From: Roseicyclus sp.
GTDB taxonomy: Bacteria; Pseudomonadota; Alphaproteobacteria; Rhodobacterales; Rhodobacteraceae
Assembly (NCBI RefSeq): GCF_018402035.1
Contig: NZ_JAGYJN010000003.1
Span: 248,001 to 312,000, forward strand
Length of the DNA: 64,000 nt
Direction: 5' to 3'
Shown: positions 18,168-25,625 of the stretch, one piece after another
Layout: each line of letters starts with the position of its first letter
How positions within the stretch are numbered: the stretch's first letter is position 1
Notes under the pieces: model-generated
Told to the model about the DNA's origin: nothing
Databases searched by the model: none
Seen by the model: only the letters and a program-made list of their open reading frames with translations
Made by a program: the position numbers and the translations under genes

Positions 18168-19037
18168 ATGGCCGGAGCCTATGATGATCGTGATGGCAAG
18201 ATCTGGATGGATGGCGAGTTGGTGGATTGGCGCGGGGCCAATGTCCATATCCTGACCCATGCGATGCACTACGCCTCCTCTGTGTTCGAGGGTGAGCGCG
18301 CTTACAACGGCAAGATTTTTGAGAGCCGCCTCCATTCCCAGCGCTTGCTGAAATCGGGCGAGATGATCGATATGCCGATCCCCTATTCGATCGACGAGAT
18401 CGAGGCCGCGAAATACGCGGTGATGCAGGCCAATGGCCTGACCGATGCCTATGTGCGTGCGCTGGCATGGCGCGGCGCGGGCGATGATATGGGTGTCTCT
18501 TCCAAGCGCAACCCGGTGCGCATGGCCGTCGCGGCGTGGAGCTGGGGCAATTACTACGGCGACGCCAAAACTAAGGGGGCCAAGCTCGATATCGCCAAGT
18601 GGCGCCGCCCAGCCCCCGAAACCGCCCCCTATCAGGCCAAGGCGGCAGGTCTTTACATGATCGCCACTATGTCCAAGCACGCCGCCGAGGCCAAGGGCTG
18701 TTCGGACGCGATGATGTTCGACTATCGCGGCTACGTGGCCGAGGCGACGGGTGCCAATATCTTCTTCGTCAAGGATGGCGAGGTGCATACGCCCTTGGCC
18801 GATTGCTTCCTCAACGGGATCACGCGCCAGACCGTCATCCGCATGCTGGGCGAGCGCAACATCACCGTGCATCAGCGCCACATCATGCCCGAAGAGTTGG
18901 AAAGTTTTGAGCAATGCTGGCTGACCGGCACCGCCGCCGAAGTCACGCCGGTGGGCCAGATCGGCGACTACACCTTTGAAGTGGGCGCGCTGACCCGCTC
19001 CATGTCGGATGCCTATGAGGCGCTCGTAAGGGCGTAA
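18168..19037 (+). CDS. ilvE: Branched-chain amino-acid aminotransferase
   Basis: PLP enzyme for the last step of valine, leucine and isoleucine synthesis. The 289-residue class IV aminotransferase has HAMHYASSVFEGERAYNG at the start, the region around KAAGLYMIATMSKHAAEAKGCSDAMMFD and EATGANIFFVKDG, and LNGITRQTVIRML. ATG 18168 was chosen because AAGGAAG lies seven bases upstream and the protein then begins MAGAYDDRDGKIW; the longer reading from 18072 adds a leader unlike the family. Confidence 0.94.
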   Translation: MAGAYDDRDGKIWMDGELVDWRGANVHILTHAMHYASSVFEGERAYNGKIFESRLHSQRLLKSGEMIDMPIPYSIDEIEAAKYAVMQANGLTDAYVRALAWRGAGDDMGVSSKRNPVRMAVAAWSWGNYYGDAKTKGAKLDIAKWRRPAPETAPYQAKAAGLYMIATMSKHAAEAKGCSDAMMFDYRGYVAEATGANIFFVKDGEVHTPLADCFLNGITRQTVIRMLGERNITVHQRHIMPEELESFEQCWLTGTAAEVTPVGQIGDYTFEVGALTRSMSDAYEALVRA

Positions 19038-19040
19038 CCC

Positions 19041-19514
19041 TCAATGACGGGCCTTCATGGTCGCCCAGACCGCGAAGGCCCGTCTATCCTTGTTCGCTGT
19101 GCGTCGGTATAGTTTTACCGTCTCTTCCGCGACGTCTATGATTTGTACGACGTCGCTCAGTTGAAAGCGGGATGTAGGGTCGTAATCGGCGTTGTGACGA
19201 TCCTCTTGCAACTTGACGAACAGGTTGCCGAAGTCCTGAATTTCCTGCGGAAACTTCGTCATTACCTTTCCGTTGCTGCATTGTGCTTTCGCAAACCCGT
19301 GTTCAACGGACCTGTAGGCTTGTCGCCATGCGGGTGCACTGCGTATTGATCCGGCAGTGCCGATCATTCCGTCGGCAACGGTTCGGCATACCTCATGAAA
19401 CATTGCGTAATAGGCGCTGCTGACCGCACGTTTGAGGTCTGACTGCCGCGGCCGACGAGATGACCGGTTTGTGACCAGCAGTTTCGCCGTTCTGAGAAGA
19501 TCAAGCGGCTGCAG
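19041..19514 (-). CDS. HEPN-like protein with a probable CTG start
   Basis: No ATG, GTG or TTG opens this frame at a sensible place: the first ATG is 19401-19403, inside the conserved helix SSAYYAMFHEV. The frame is open farther upstream and reads LDLLRTAKLLVTNRSSRPRQSDLKRAVSSAYYAM, as expected for the N-terminus of HEPN/UPF0332-type proteins. A CTG at 19514-19512 lies six bases after AAGGAAG (19527-19521). Starting there gives 157 residues. The C-terminal half has FVKLQEDRHNADYDPTSRF and the helix VVQIIDVAEETVKLYR. A canonical RX4-6H motif was not evident. HEPN proteins are often RNases or toxin components; that role is inferred. It overlaps the upstream small gene by 14 bp. Confidence 0.6.
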   Translation of the reverse strand: MQPLDLLRTAKLLVTNRSSRRPRQSDLKRAVSSAYYAMFHEVCRTVADGMIGTAGSIRSAPAWRQAYRSVEHGFAKAQCSNGKVMTKFPQEIQDFGNLFVKLQEDRHNADYDPTSRFQLSDVVQIIDVAEETVKLYRRTANKDRRAFAVWATMKARH

Positions 19515-19794
19515 CGGCGTCTTCCTTGACGGTCGCGAAGTTGAACATGGGGAATTCGTTCACATCAAGCGGGGTGAGGGCTTCACGCAGGTGGCGGATC
19601 AATCCGCGTACCGCGGTCGGATTGAGCCTGTCATTATCTGCCTCGAACACAATCTTGATCCGCAAGATGGGGTCTCCATCATGGTCTAGATCGCGCGCAA
19701 CATCCACCCGCGCGATCCGGGCGGGTTCAAGTTCGCGCACGACAACGTCGTGTATTGCAGTGATCAGGGCGGGATCGGTTTCTTGTGTCATCAT
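19501..19794 (-). CDS. Small protein of unknown function paired with the HEPN-like gene
   Basis: A 97-residue acidic protein: a helix (DPALITAIHDVVVREL), a strand-rich middle (RVDVARDLDHDGDPILRIKIVFE) and a helix PTAVRGLIRHLREALTPLDV. It lies directly upstream of, and overlaps, the HEPN-like frame, and its last codons carry the Shine-Dalgarno used by that gene. The order small acidic protein then HEPN protein suggests a two-gene module of toxin-antitoxin type, but function is not established. It is divergent from the DUF2794 gene. The start may be ATG 19794 or 19791. Confidence 0.65.
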   Translation of the reverse strand: MMTQETDPALITAIHDVVVRELEPARIARVDVARDLDHDGDPILRIKIVFEADNDRLNPTAVRGLIRHLREALTPLDVNEFPMFNFATVKEDAAAAA

Positions 19795-19896
19795 GCCATC
19801 AATATAGTCATTTCTTAACAAAAAGTGAATCTCGAAGACGCCACCCTGCTTTTGCTTGATTTTCGCGGCCATCGCGCTCAACATTTCGGGATGGTG

Positions 19897-20235
19897 ATGC
19901 ATTCCCTGCCCATCGGGCCCGCAGCGCGCACAGAGCAGGTGGCTTTTGACCGCCACGAGCTGGGCAATATCCTCACGCTTTATGGGCGCATGGTCGCCGC
20001 GGGTGAATGGCGCGATTACGGCATCTCGCATCTGAGCGAGGTCGCGGTCTTTTCGATTTTCCGACGCACCGCCGAGCATCCGATCTACCGGGTGGAAAAG
20101 CGCCCCCGCCTGCGCGAGCGGCAAGGGCAATATGCCGTGATCGGCATGGATGGTCGTATCCTTAAGCGCGGCAATGACCTGAAGGTTGTGCTGCGCGTGC
20201 TGGAACGCAAGCTGATCCGCGCGGTCGAGACCTAG
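19897..20235 (+). CDS. DUF2794 protein
   Basis: A 112-residue protein common in Alphaproteobacteria. The core is VAFDRHELGNILTLYGRMVAAGEWRDYGISHLSEVAVFSIFRR, then HPIYRVEKRPRLRERQGQYAVIGMDGRILKRGNDLKVVLRVLERKL. Function unknown. ATG 19897 has GGGA five bases upstream; GTG 19825 and ATG 19891 are alternatives. It converges on the NlpC/P60 gene, with the two stops sharing four bases (CTAG region). Confidence 0.85.
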   Translation: MHSLPIGPAARTEQVAFDRHELGNILTLYGRMVAAGEWRDYGISHLSEVAVFSIFRRTAEHPIYRVEKRPRLRERQGQYAVIGMDGRILKRGNDLKVVLRVLERKLIRAVET

Positions 20236-21071
20236 CGGGGCAGCGCCAAGCGCCGGTAAGATGTCACCGCGCCGAACTCACGCGCTTCGATGCGTTCTAC
20301 CGCCTCGGCCAGCGGTTCATAAGCGACGGCCATGTGATGTGCATTGGCATGCAGCAGCATGTGATCATTCGCCATGATGCCCACATGGCCGCGCCAAAAT
20401 ACCAGATCGCCGCGTTGTAGGGCCGCACCCTCGGGAAGGGCCATGCCCAAGGCTGCTTCTTGCTGGTCGCTGTCGCGGGGGCAGGGGATGCCACAGGCCA
20501 AAAGGGCCGCTTGTACCAGCCCGGAACAATCGATCCCCCAACGGCTTGTCCCGCCCCATAGATAGGGCGTGCCAAGAAACAGATCGGCAATCCCCACAGG
20601 GTCGGAAAACCGCGCACGGATCGGGGTGAGGTGCTGGGTAGGAATGTGGTGGCCAGTCTGGATGCGCAAAAATCCATCGCGCTCGCCTGCGACTTTGACC
20701 TGACTGCCGAAAAACAGCGCCACATCGGGTGGCGATTTGAAATCCGGCTTTGGGTAAAGATGGGTGGCGGGGGTGGTAACCCAATGGGTGGAATCCTCGG
20801 CCCCGGTCAGCGCGCCGGACAGGATATAGCCCACGTAATTGTCGCGCTCGGCCATGCCAAAGGCAAAGCCATCGGCCGTTTCCAGCGACAAGAACCGCTC
20901 ACCGAACAAAAGCTGGCTGACCCGGTTGCCGCGCGGCGCATCGGTGATGTTGACCATGGGTTGCTGGACCATCATCCAGCGCCCATTGACGAAGCGCTCA
21001 GCCTCGACCTGTCCCTCGAGCGAGATATGGGCCACGCGGCCATTGCAAGGCGTGGTGCGTGGATCACTCAT
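20232..21071 (-). CDS. NlpC/P60-family cell-wall hydrolase
   Basis: A 279-residue protein with SH3-like N-terminal sequence and a C-terminal C40 peptidase: LGTPYLWGGTSRWGIDCSGLVQAALLACGI carries the catalytic Cys and GDLVFWRGHVGIMANDHMLLHANAHHMAV the catalytic His. These enzymes cleave peptidoglycan stem peptides, probably during recycling, since no signal peptide is present. Its ATG overlaps the stop of the aminopeptidase gene (ATGA), so the two peptidases are coupled. Confidence 0.9.
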   Translation of the reverse strand: MSDPRTTPCNGRVAHISLEGQVEAERFVNGRWMMVQQPMVNITDAPRGNRVSQLLFGERFLSLETADGFAFGMAERDNYVGYILSGALTGAEDSTHWVTTPATHLYPKPDFKSPPDVALFFGSQVKVAGERDGFLRIQTGHHIPTQHLTPIRARFSDPVGIADLFLGTPYLWGGTSRWGIDCSGLVQAALLACGIPCPRDSDQQEAALGMALPEGAALQRGDLVFWRGHVGIMANDHMLLHANAHHMAVAYEPLAEAVERIEAREFGAVTSYRRLALPR

Positions 21072-22453
21072 GACTTTACCCTTTCTTCGCCAAGCAGGGC
21101 AAATAGCGCGCGCGCCCCTTGGCCCAAGCCCCCCTTTGGCCGCCCCGGTGCGTTGGATTGGCTCCAGGCATAGATGTCGAAATGCGCATAGCACGGCACA
21201 TCGGGCACGAAACGGCGCAAGAACAGCGCCGCCGTGATCGCACCGGCCATGCCGCCCGAGGGCGCATTGTCGAGATCGGCGATACCCGGCTCGATCAGCG
21301 CCTCATAGGCGGGATGGAAGGGCAGACGCCACACCGGGTCTGCCACTCGGCTGGCATGTCGTGCCAGATCGGCGGCGAAACCATCATCATCGGTGAAAAA
21401 CGGCGCGATATCGGGGCCGACCGCCACCCGCGCCGCACCCGTCAGCGTCGCCATCGAAATGGTCAGATCGGCGGGTTGTTCATTGGCAAGTGCCAGCGCA
21501 TCGGCCAAAACCAGCCGCCCCTCGGCATCGGTGTTGTTGATCTCGACCGTCATGCCATTGCGCGCGGTGAAGATGTCACCGGGCCGAAAGGCCGCGCCCG
21601 ATACCGCATTCTCGACCGCCGGGATCAAGACGCGCAGCGTGAGATCCAGCCCCTCTGACATGATCATGCGCGCAAGGCCCAAGACCGTGGCCGCGCCGCC
21701 CATATCCTTTTTCATCAACCCCATCGATGCGCCGGGTTTGAGGTTTAGGCCGCCCGTGTCGAAACACACGCCCTTGCCGATCAGGGTCAGCGTCCGCTTG
21801 CCCTTGCCCCAACGCATCTCGATCAGGCGTGGCGCGCGCGCTGCGGCCCGGCCTACCGTGTGGATCAAGGGAAAATTCGCACTCAGCAAATCATCGCCGG
21901 TGGTGACTGAGATCGTGGCGCCGAACGCCCCCGCGAGATCACGCGCCGCCGCTTCGAGTGCCTCTGGTCCCATATCCTCGGCGGGGGTATTGATCAGGTC
22001 ACGCGTCAGCGCCTCGGCGGCAGCGATGCGTTCCAATTGGGCGGCATTGACCCCATCGGGGGCAATCAAGCGCGCCTTTGGGCGGCTTTGGTCGCGATAA
22101 CGATCAAAGCGGTAACACGCGAACAGATAGCCAAGCGCCAATTCCGCGCCATCAGTTCCCTTGGGTGGGTTGGACAGCAGATATGTCGCCTCTGGCAGCC
22201 CGGCGATGGCATGGCCAAGTGCAAAACGGCGACAAAGCCGATCTTGTGCTGTGCCCGAGCCAAGCAAGACCATGACAGGCCGCCCATCATCACCGGGCAG
22301 CGTGCAGCTTTGGCCCAAACTACCTTGAAAGCCGTGATGCTCGGCCCAAGCGCGCTGTGTCTGCGTCAGCGTATCGAGCGCATCGTCGCCTGCGACAAGC
22401 AAGATGGGCATAGCCGTTGGATCGGGCGCGGCGAAACATAGGTCTTTTTGCAT
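21068..22453 (-). CDS. M17 leucyl aminopeptidase family protein
   Basis: A 461-residue cytosolic metallopeptidase. It has LIGKGVCFDTGGLNLKPGASMGLMKKDMGGAA (metal-binding Lys and Asp residues) and the family signature NNTDAEGRLVLADAL. It removes N-terminal residues from peptides and may work with the coupled NlpC/P60 enzyme on muropeptides. ATG 22453 gives MQKDLCFAAPDPTAMPILL; the longer frame to 22519 has no support. Confidence 0.92.
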   Translation of the reverse strand: MQKDLCFAAPDPTAMPILLVAGDDALDTLTQTQRAWAEHHGFQGSLGQSCTLPGDDGRPVMVLLGSGTAQDRLCRRFALGHAIAGLPEATYLLSNPPKGTDGAELALGYLFACYRFDRYRDQSRPKARLIAPDGVNAAQLERIAAAEALTRDLINTPAEDMGPEALEAAARDLAGAFGATISVTTGDDLLSANFPLIHTVGRAAARAPRLIEMRWGKGKRTLTLIGKGVCFDTGGLNLKPGASMGLMKKDMGGAATVLGLARMIMSEGLDLTLRVLIPAVENAVSGAAFRPGDIFTARNGMTVEINNTDAEGRLVLADALALANEQPADLTISMATLTGAARVAVGPDIAPFFTDDDGFAADLARHASRVADPVWRLPFHPAYEALIEPGIADLDNAPSGGMAGAITAALFLRRFVPDVPCYAHFDIYAWSQSNAPGRPKGGLGQGARALFALLGEERVKS

Positions 22454-22525
22454 GACACTCGGGCGGTTGAGGGCGATTTTCGTGTGCGGCCACACTAGCG
22501 CCATGCCCGGTCGCCGCAAGGCCCG

Positions 22526-22909
22526 TCACCCGGAAAGATCCTCCAAATCCCAGATCGCGTCGATGGAGCGATCCCCCACCCGCTCGAGCCGGGCCAAGGT
22601 CGCGGCCAAAGCGACGGGATCATCCCCGTCGAGGCAATCAAGCACATGCCGCCCCGCCTGTGCCAGCGTCGCCATGCCGATCAACCGCGCATCGCCGACA
22701 AGGGCGGCCAAGAGCTTTTCCAGCGCCGCGCGATCCGCCCGGAGGCGATCTAAACCAAGCTGGGACAGATGCTTGGCGATCCGTTCAAGCGCATAGGCAA
22801 CCTCGGCCTCGGCACGATGCTCGCCCAAGCGGTCACATAGTAATTCAAGTTGGCTGGGGTTGAAGCGCGCAGGCTCTCCCAGCGGTAGGTCCGTTACACC
22901 CGCCCTCAT
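22526..22909 (-). CDS. Hypothetical helical protein
   Basis: A 127-residue, almost wholly helical protein, rich in Leu, Ala and Arg (LELLCDRLGEHRAEAEVAYALERIAKHLSQL; AALEKLLAALVGDARLIGMATLAQAGRHVLDCL). I do not recognise a family. It lies 72 bp upstream of the aminopeptidase on the same strand and is divergent from carbonic anhydrase. Codon use matches its neighbours, so it is likely a real gene. Confidence 0.6.
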   Translation of the reverse strand: MRAGVTDLPLGEPARFNPSQLELLCDRLGEHRAEAEVAYALERIAKHLSQLGLDRLRADRAALEKLLAALVGDARLIGMATLAQAGRHVLDCLDGDDPVALAATLARLERVGDRSIDAIWDLEDLSG

Positions 22910-23059
22910 TCATACGCTCCACACTTCTCCCCCACCACGGGCAGGCGGGACCATGCGATCCGGGTCTGAACAAAGCCTTATTGCCGCGTGAAAAATCGCC
23001 TCCAATTTGCGTGGCATTGGGCTAATGAGGTATCGGACATCCACGAGGAACGACTGCAA

Positions 23060-23710
23060 ATGCACCGTGTCAAATCCCTGCCTGACTATCTGCTTGAACG
23101 CTACAAGCGCTGGAAAACCCATGAATTCCCCAGCAATCGTGACCTGTTTCGCAAACTTGCCATCGAAGGTCAGAACCCGCAGGCGATGGTGATCGCCTGT
23201 TGTGACAGCCGTGTCGCGGTTGGGCCGGTCTTTGGCCAACAGGTCGGCGAATTATTCGTGCATCGCAACATTGCCAATCTGGTGCCGCCCTATGCGCCCG
23301 ATGGGCATCACCAAGGCACGGCTGCAGCGGTGGAGTTCGCGGTCAGGTTCCTCAAGGTGCGCCACATCATCGTGAAAGGCCATTCGCAATGCGGCGGCGT
23401 GCGCGGCTGTTTGCAAATGTGCGCAGGCGAGGCCGCCGAGCTGGACCAGATCGACAGCTTCGTTGGCCGCTGGCTGGATATTCTGCGCCCCGGTGTGACC
23501 CGGATCGCTGATATCACCGATGCCGCGCATCGCCAGACCGCGCTTGAGAAAGAGGGGATTTTGATCAGCCTCGAAAACCTGATGAGCTATCCTTTTGTGG
23601 CCGAGGCGGTTGATGAAGGCCGCCTGACGCTGCACGGGCTTTGGACTGATCTGGCCGAGATGGATCTTGAGACATTTGACGGCGAAGTGCGCCATTTCGT
23701 GCGCGGCTAA
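23060..23710 (+). CDS. Beta-class carbonic anhydrase
   Basis: Interconverts CO2 and bicarbonate. The 216-residue protein shows the zinc site: C48 and the D49/R51 dyad in ACCDSRV, then H108 and C111 in GHSQCGG. The segment HRNIANLVPPY is also typical. ATG 23060 follows GAGGAA by nine bases. It lies 64 bp upstream of an SbtA-type bicarbonate transporter, so the two probably act together in inorganic-carbon supply. Confidence 0.94.
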   Translation: MHRVKSLPDYLLERYKRWKTHEFPSNRDLFRKLAIEGQNPQAMVIACCDSRVAVGPVFGQQVGELFVHRNIANLVPPYAPDGHHQGTAAAVEFAVRFLKVRHIIVKGHSQCGGVRGCLQMCAGEAAELDQIDSFVGRWLDILRPGVTRIADITDAAHRQTALEKEGILISLENLMSYPFVAEAVDEGRLTLHGLWTDLAEMDLETFDGEVRHFVRG

Positions 23711-23774
23711 GCTTTACCGGCGGTTGTATGGCCGCTAAGGAAAACGCGGCGAAACAACCGACAGGGGTGAGTGG

Positions 23775-24755
23775 ATGGATGGGATATTGGCGCTTGCGGC
23801 GGATAACCTGCTTTCACCGATCATCCTGTTCTTTGCGCTGGGGCTTTTGGCGGCTTTCGCCAAATCCGACCTCTCTATCCCCGAAGCTATCGCTAAGGGC
23901 ATGTCGATTTACCTGTTGTTTGCCATCGGCTTTAAGGGCGGGGCCAGCGTGGCCGATCATGGGATCGACGCCAGGCTGTTGATGTCGCTTTTGGTGGGCG
24001 TGATCTTGTCCTTCGCGCTGCCTTTGATCGCGTTTGCGCTGCTCAGGGTGATGTCGCGGCTCGACGTCACCGATGCGGCGGCGGTTGCCGCCCATTACGG
24101 TTCGATCTCCATCGTGACCTTCGTGGCGGCCACCTCGGTCATCACCTCGGCTGGCCTGACATCTGAGGGGTATATGGTCGCCGTCGCCGCCGCGATGGAG
24201 GCACCTGCGATCTTGTCGGCATTGTGGATCATCGCGCGCTACGGCAAGGCCAGCGGCGAGATGGAAGATGGGCTGATGCGAGAGATTTTGCTCAACGGGT
24301 CCATCGTGCTTTTGGTCGGCTCCTTCCTGATCGGCTGGATCACCGGTGACGCGGGCATGGACCGGATCGCGCCCTTCATCGTGGCACCTTTTCAGGGTAT
24401 TTTGTGCCTGTTCTTGCTGGATATGGGCCTTGTGGCGGGGCGTGGCCTGCGCTCGGCGCGCGGGGTGTTGACGCCGGGCCTGTTTCTCTTTGGCGTGGTG
24501 ATGCCGCCCATCGGCGCTTTGTTGGGTTTGGGCGCGGGGCTGATGCTGGGGCTATCGACGGGTGGGGTCGTGCTGTTTATGACGCTCTGCGCCTCGGCCT
24601 CTTATATCGCGGTGCCCGCCGCGATGCGGGTTGCGCTGCCCGAGGCGAACCCTTCTGTCTATCTGACGCTCTCGCTGGGCGTGACCTTTCCCTTTAATCT
24701 GACGCTTGGCATCCCGCTTTATCTTGCGGTGGCCAGCGCCGTTACCGGAGGCTGA
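23775..24755 (+). CDS. sbtA: SbtA-type sodium-dependent bicarbonate transporter
   Basis: A 326-residue membrane protein of about ten helices in two inverted halves. Diagnostic segments are AIGFKGGASVADHG, AAHYGSISIVTFVAA, MEAPAILSALWI and the C-terminal CASASYIAVPAAMRVALPEANPSVYLTLSLGVTFPFN. Cyanobacterial SbtA imports bicarbonate with sodium. Here it is followed by an SbtB-like PII protein and preceded by carbonic anhydrase. AGGGG lies seven bases before ATG 23775. Confidence 0.9.
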   Translation: MDGILALAADNLLSPIILFFALGLLAAFAKSDLSIPEAIAKGMSIYLLFAIGFKGGASVADHGIDARLLMSLLVGVILSFALPLIAFALLRVMSRLDVTDAAAVAAHYGSISIVTFVAATSVITSAGLTSEGYMVAVAAAMEAPAILSALWIIARYGKASGEMEDGLMREILLNGSIVLLVGSFLIGWITGDAGMDRIAPFIVAPFQGILCLFLLDMGLVAGRGLRSARGVLTPGLFLFGVVMPPIGALLGLGAGLMLGLSTGGVVLFMTLCASASYIAVPAAMRVALPEANPSVYLTLSLGVTFPFNLTLGIPLYLAVASAVTGG

Positions 24756-24760
24756 CGCAG

Positions 24761-25072
24761 ATGCAGACCCACAAGGCCAAACGGGTCGAGATCACCATCG
24801 AATCGGTGATGGAGACGCGCCTGACCAATGCCTTGATCAAGGCAGGTGTCACGGGGTTTACGGTGCTGCCGGTTCTGGGTGGCTCGGGCAGATCCGGCCA
24901 ATGGACACGCGAGGGGCAGGTCAGCCGCGCGGGCGGCATGGTCAGCGTGGTTTGCATCATCCGCCCTGAACGGTTGGATGGGCTACTCGATGCGGCCTTT
25001 GCCGTGGTTGATCGTCATATCGGCGTGGTCACCGTCACCGATTGCGAGGTGCTCAGGGCCGAGCGGTTTTGA
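24761..25072 (+). CDS. sbtB: SbtB-like PII signalling protein
   Basis: A 103-residue PII-fold protein: KRVEITIESVMETRLTNALIKAGVTGFTVLPVLGGSGRSGQWTREGQ spans the first beta-alpha-beta unit and a short T-loop; VVCIIRPERLDGLLDAAFAVVDRHIGVVTVTDCEVLR completes the second. It lacks the canonical Tyr51-containing GlnB T-loop, as SbtB proteins do. In cyanobacteria SbtB binds adenine nucleotides including cAMP and gates SbtA. The gene starts five bases after the sbtA stop. Confidence 0.87.
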   Translation: MQTHKAKRVEITIESVMETRLTNALIKAGVTGFTVLPVLGGSGRSGQWTREGQVSRAGGMVSVVCIIRPERLDGLLDAAFAVVDRHIGVVTVTDCEVLRAERF

Positions 25073-25117
25073 ACGGGCGTTAACGCTTGGTTCATCAAGA
25101 TCGGCGAGGGTGGCTGC

Positions 25118-25621
25118 ATGTCGCAAAGCCGCCGCTTGATCATTGATCTGCCCGAACCGCTCTTCGCCGCGCTGGCCGAGGCCGCAGGGGGCAATGGTCG
25201 CAGCTTGCATGAAGAGCTTCGCCATCGCCTGCGCCGCAGCCTGCCGACAGAGGACAAAGGGGCGAAGAGGTCCGGCAGGACCGAGGAGCAGCTTTTTGCG
25301 CCCGTCCGGGCGCGTGTCGCCGCTGACATTGGCCAAGCGACAAGTTGGGATGATCTTCAGGCGCGGATGCGCGCCCATGGTTTTGTGTTTCGCGAACGCG
25401 GCGGGGGTTTGGCGCTGCACCGGATCTTAGATGGCGAAAGGCTTTGCAAAGGGTCCGAGATCGGGGCCGCCTATGCGGGTCTGATGCGCCGGTTCAACGC
25501 CCCCTTTCCCGGTCACGCGCACCGCCATCTGGTCCCACGTATTCTTGGCGCCGAGAAAATAACCCGTCCGGAACCTGATCCATGGGATGATGACAACCCG
25601 GTCTTGATCGCACCCGGCTAA
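25118..25621 (+). CDS. Ribbon-helix-helix-like protein with a conserved C-terminal domain
   Basis: A 167-residue protein. The first 45 residues (RRLIIDLPEPLFAALAEAAGGNGRSLHEELRHRLRRSL) look like an Arc-type ribbon-helix-helix DNA-binding unit. The C-terminal part has WDDLQARMRAHGFVFRERGGGLALH, RLCKGSEIGAAYAGLMRRFNAPFPGH, a pattern I associate with relaxase-linked or plasmid-type proteins but cannot name. It lies 45 bp after sbtB, with GAGGG seven bases before its ATG, and could be a regulator of that group. Function unproven. Confidence 0.6.
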   Translation: MSQSRRLIIDLPEPLFAALAEAAGGNGRSLHEELRHRLRRSLPTEDKGAKRSGRTEEQLFAPVRARVAADIGQATSWDDLQARMRAHGFVFRERGGGLALHRILDGERLCKGSEIGAAYAGLMRRFNAPFPGHAHRHLVPRILGAEKITRPEPDPWDDDNPVLIAPG

Positions 25622-25625
25622 TCCC

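Noticed and set aside
19501..20130. The 209-codon extension of the small gene upstream of the HEPN-like gene
   Set aside because: The extra N-terminal part is antisense to the DUF2794 gene; only the part from 19794 looks like a real protein.
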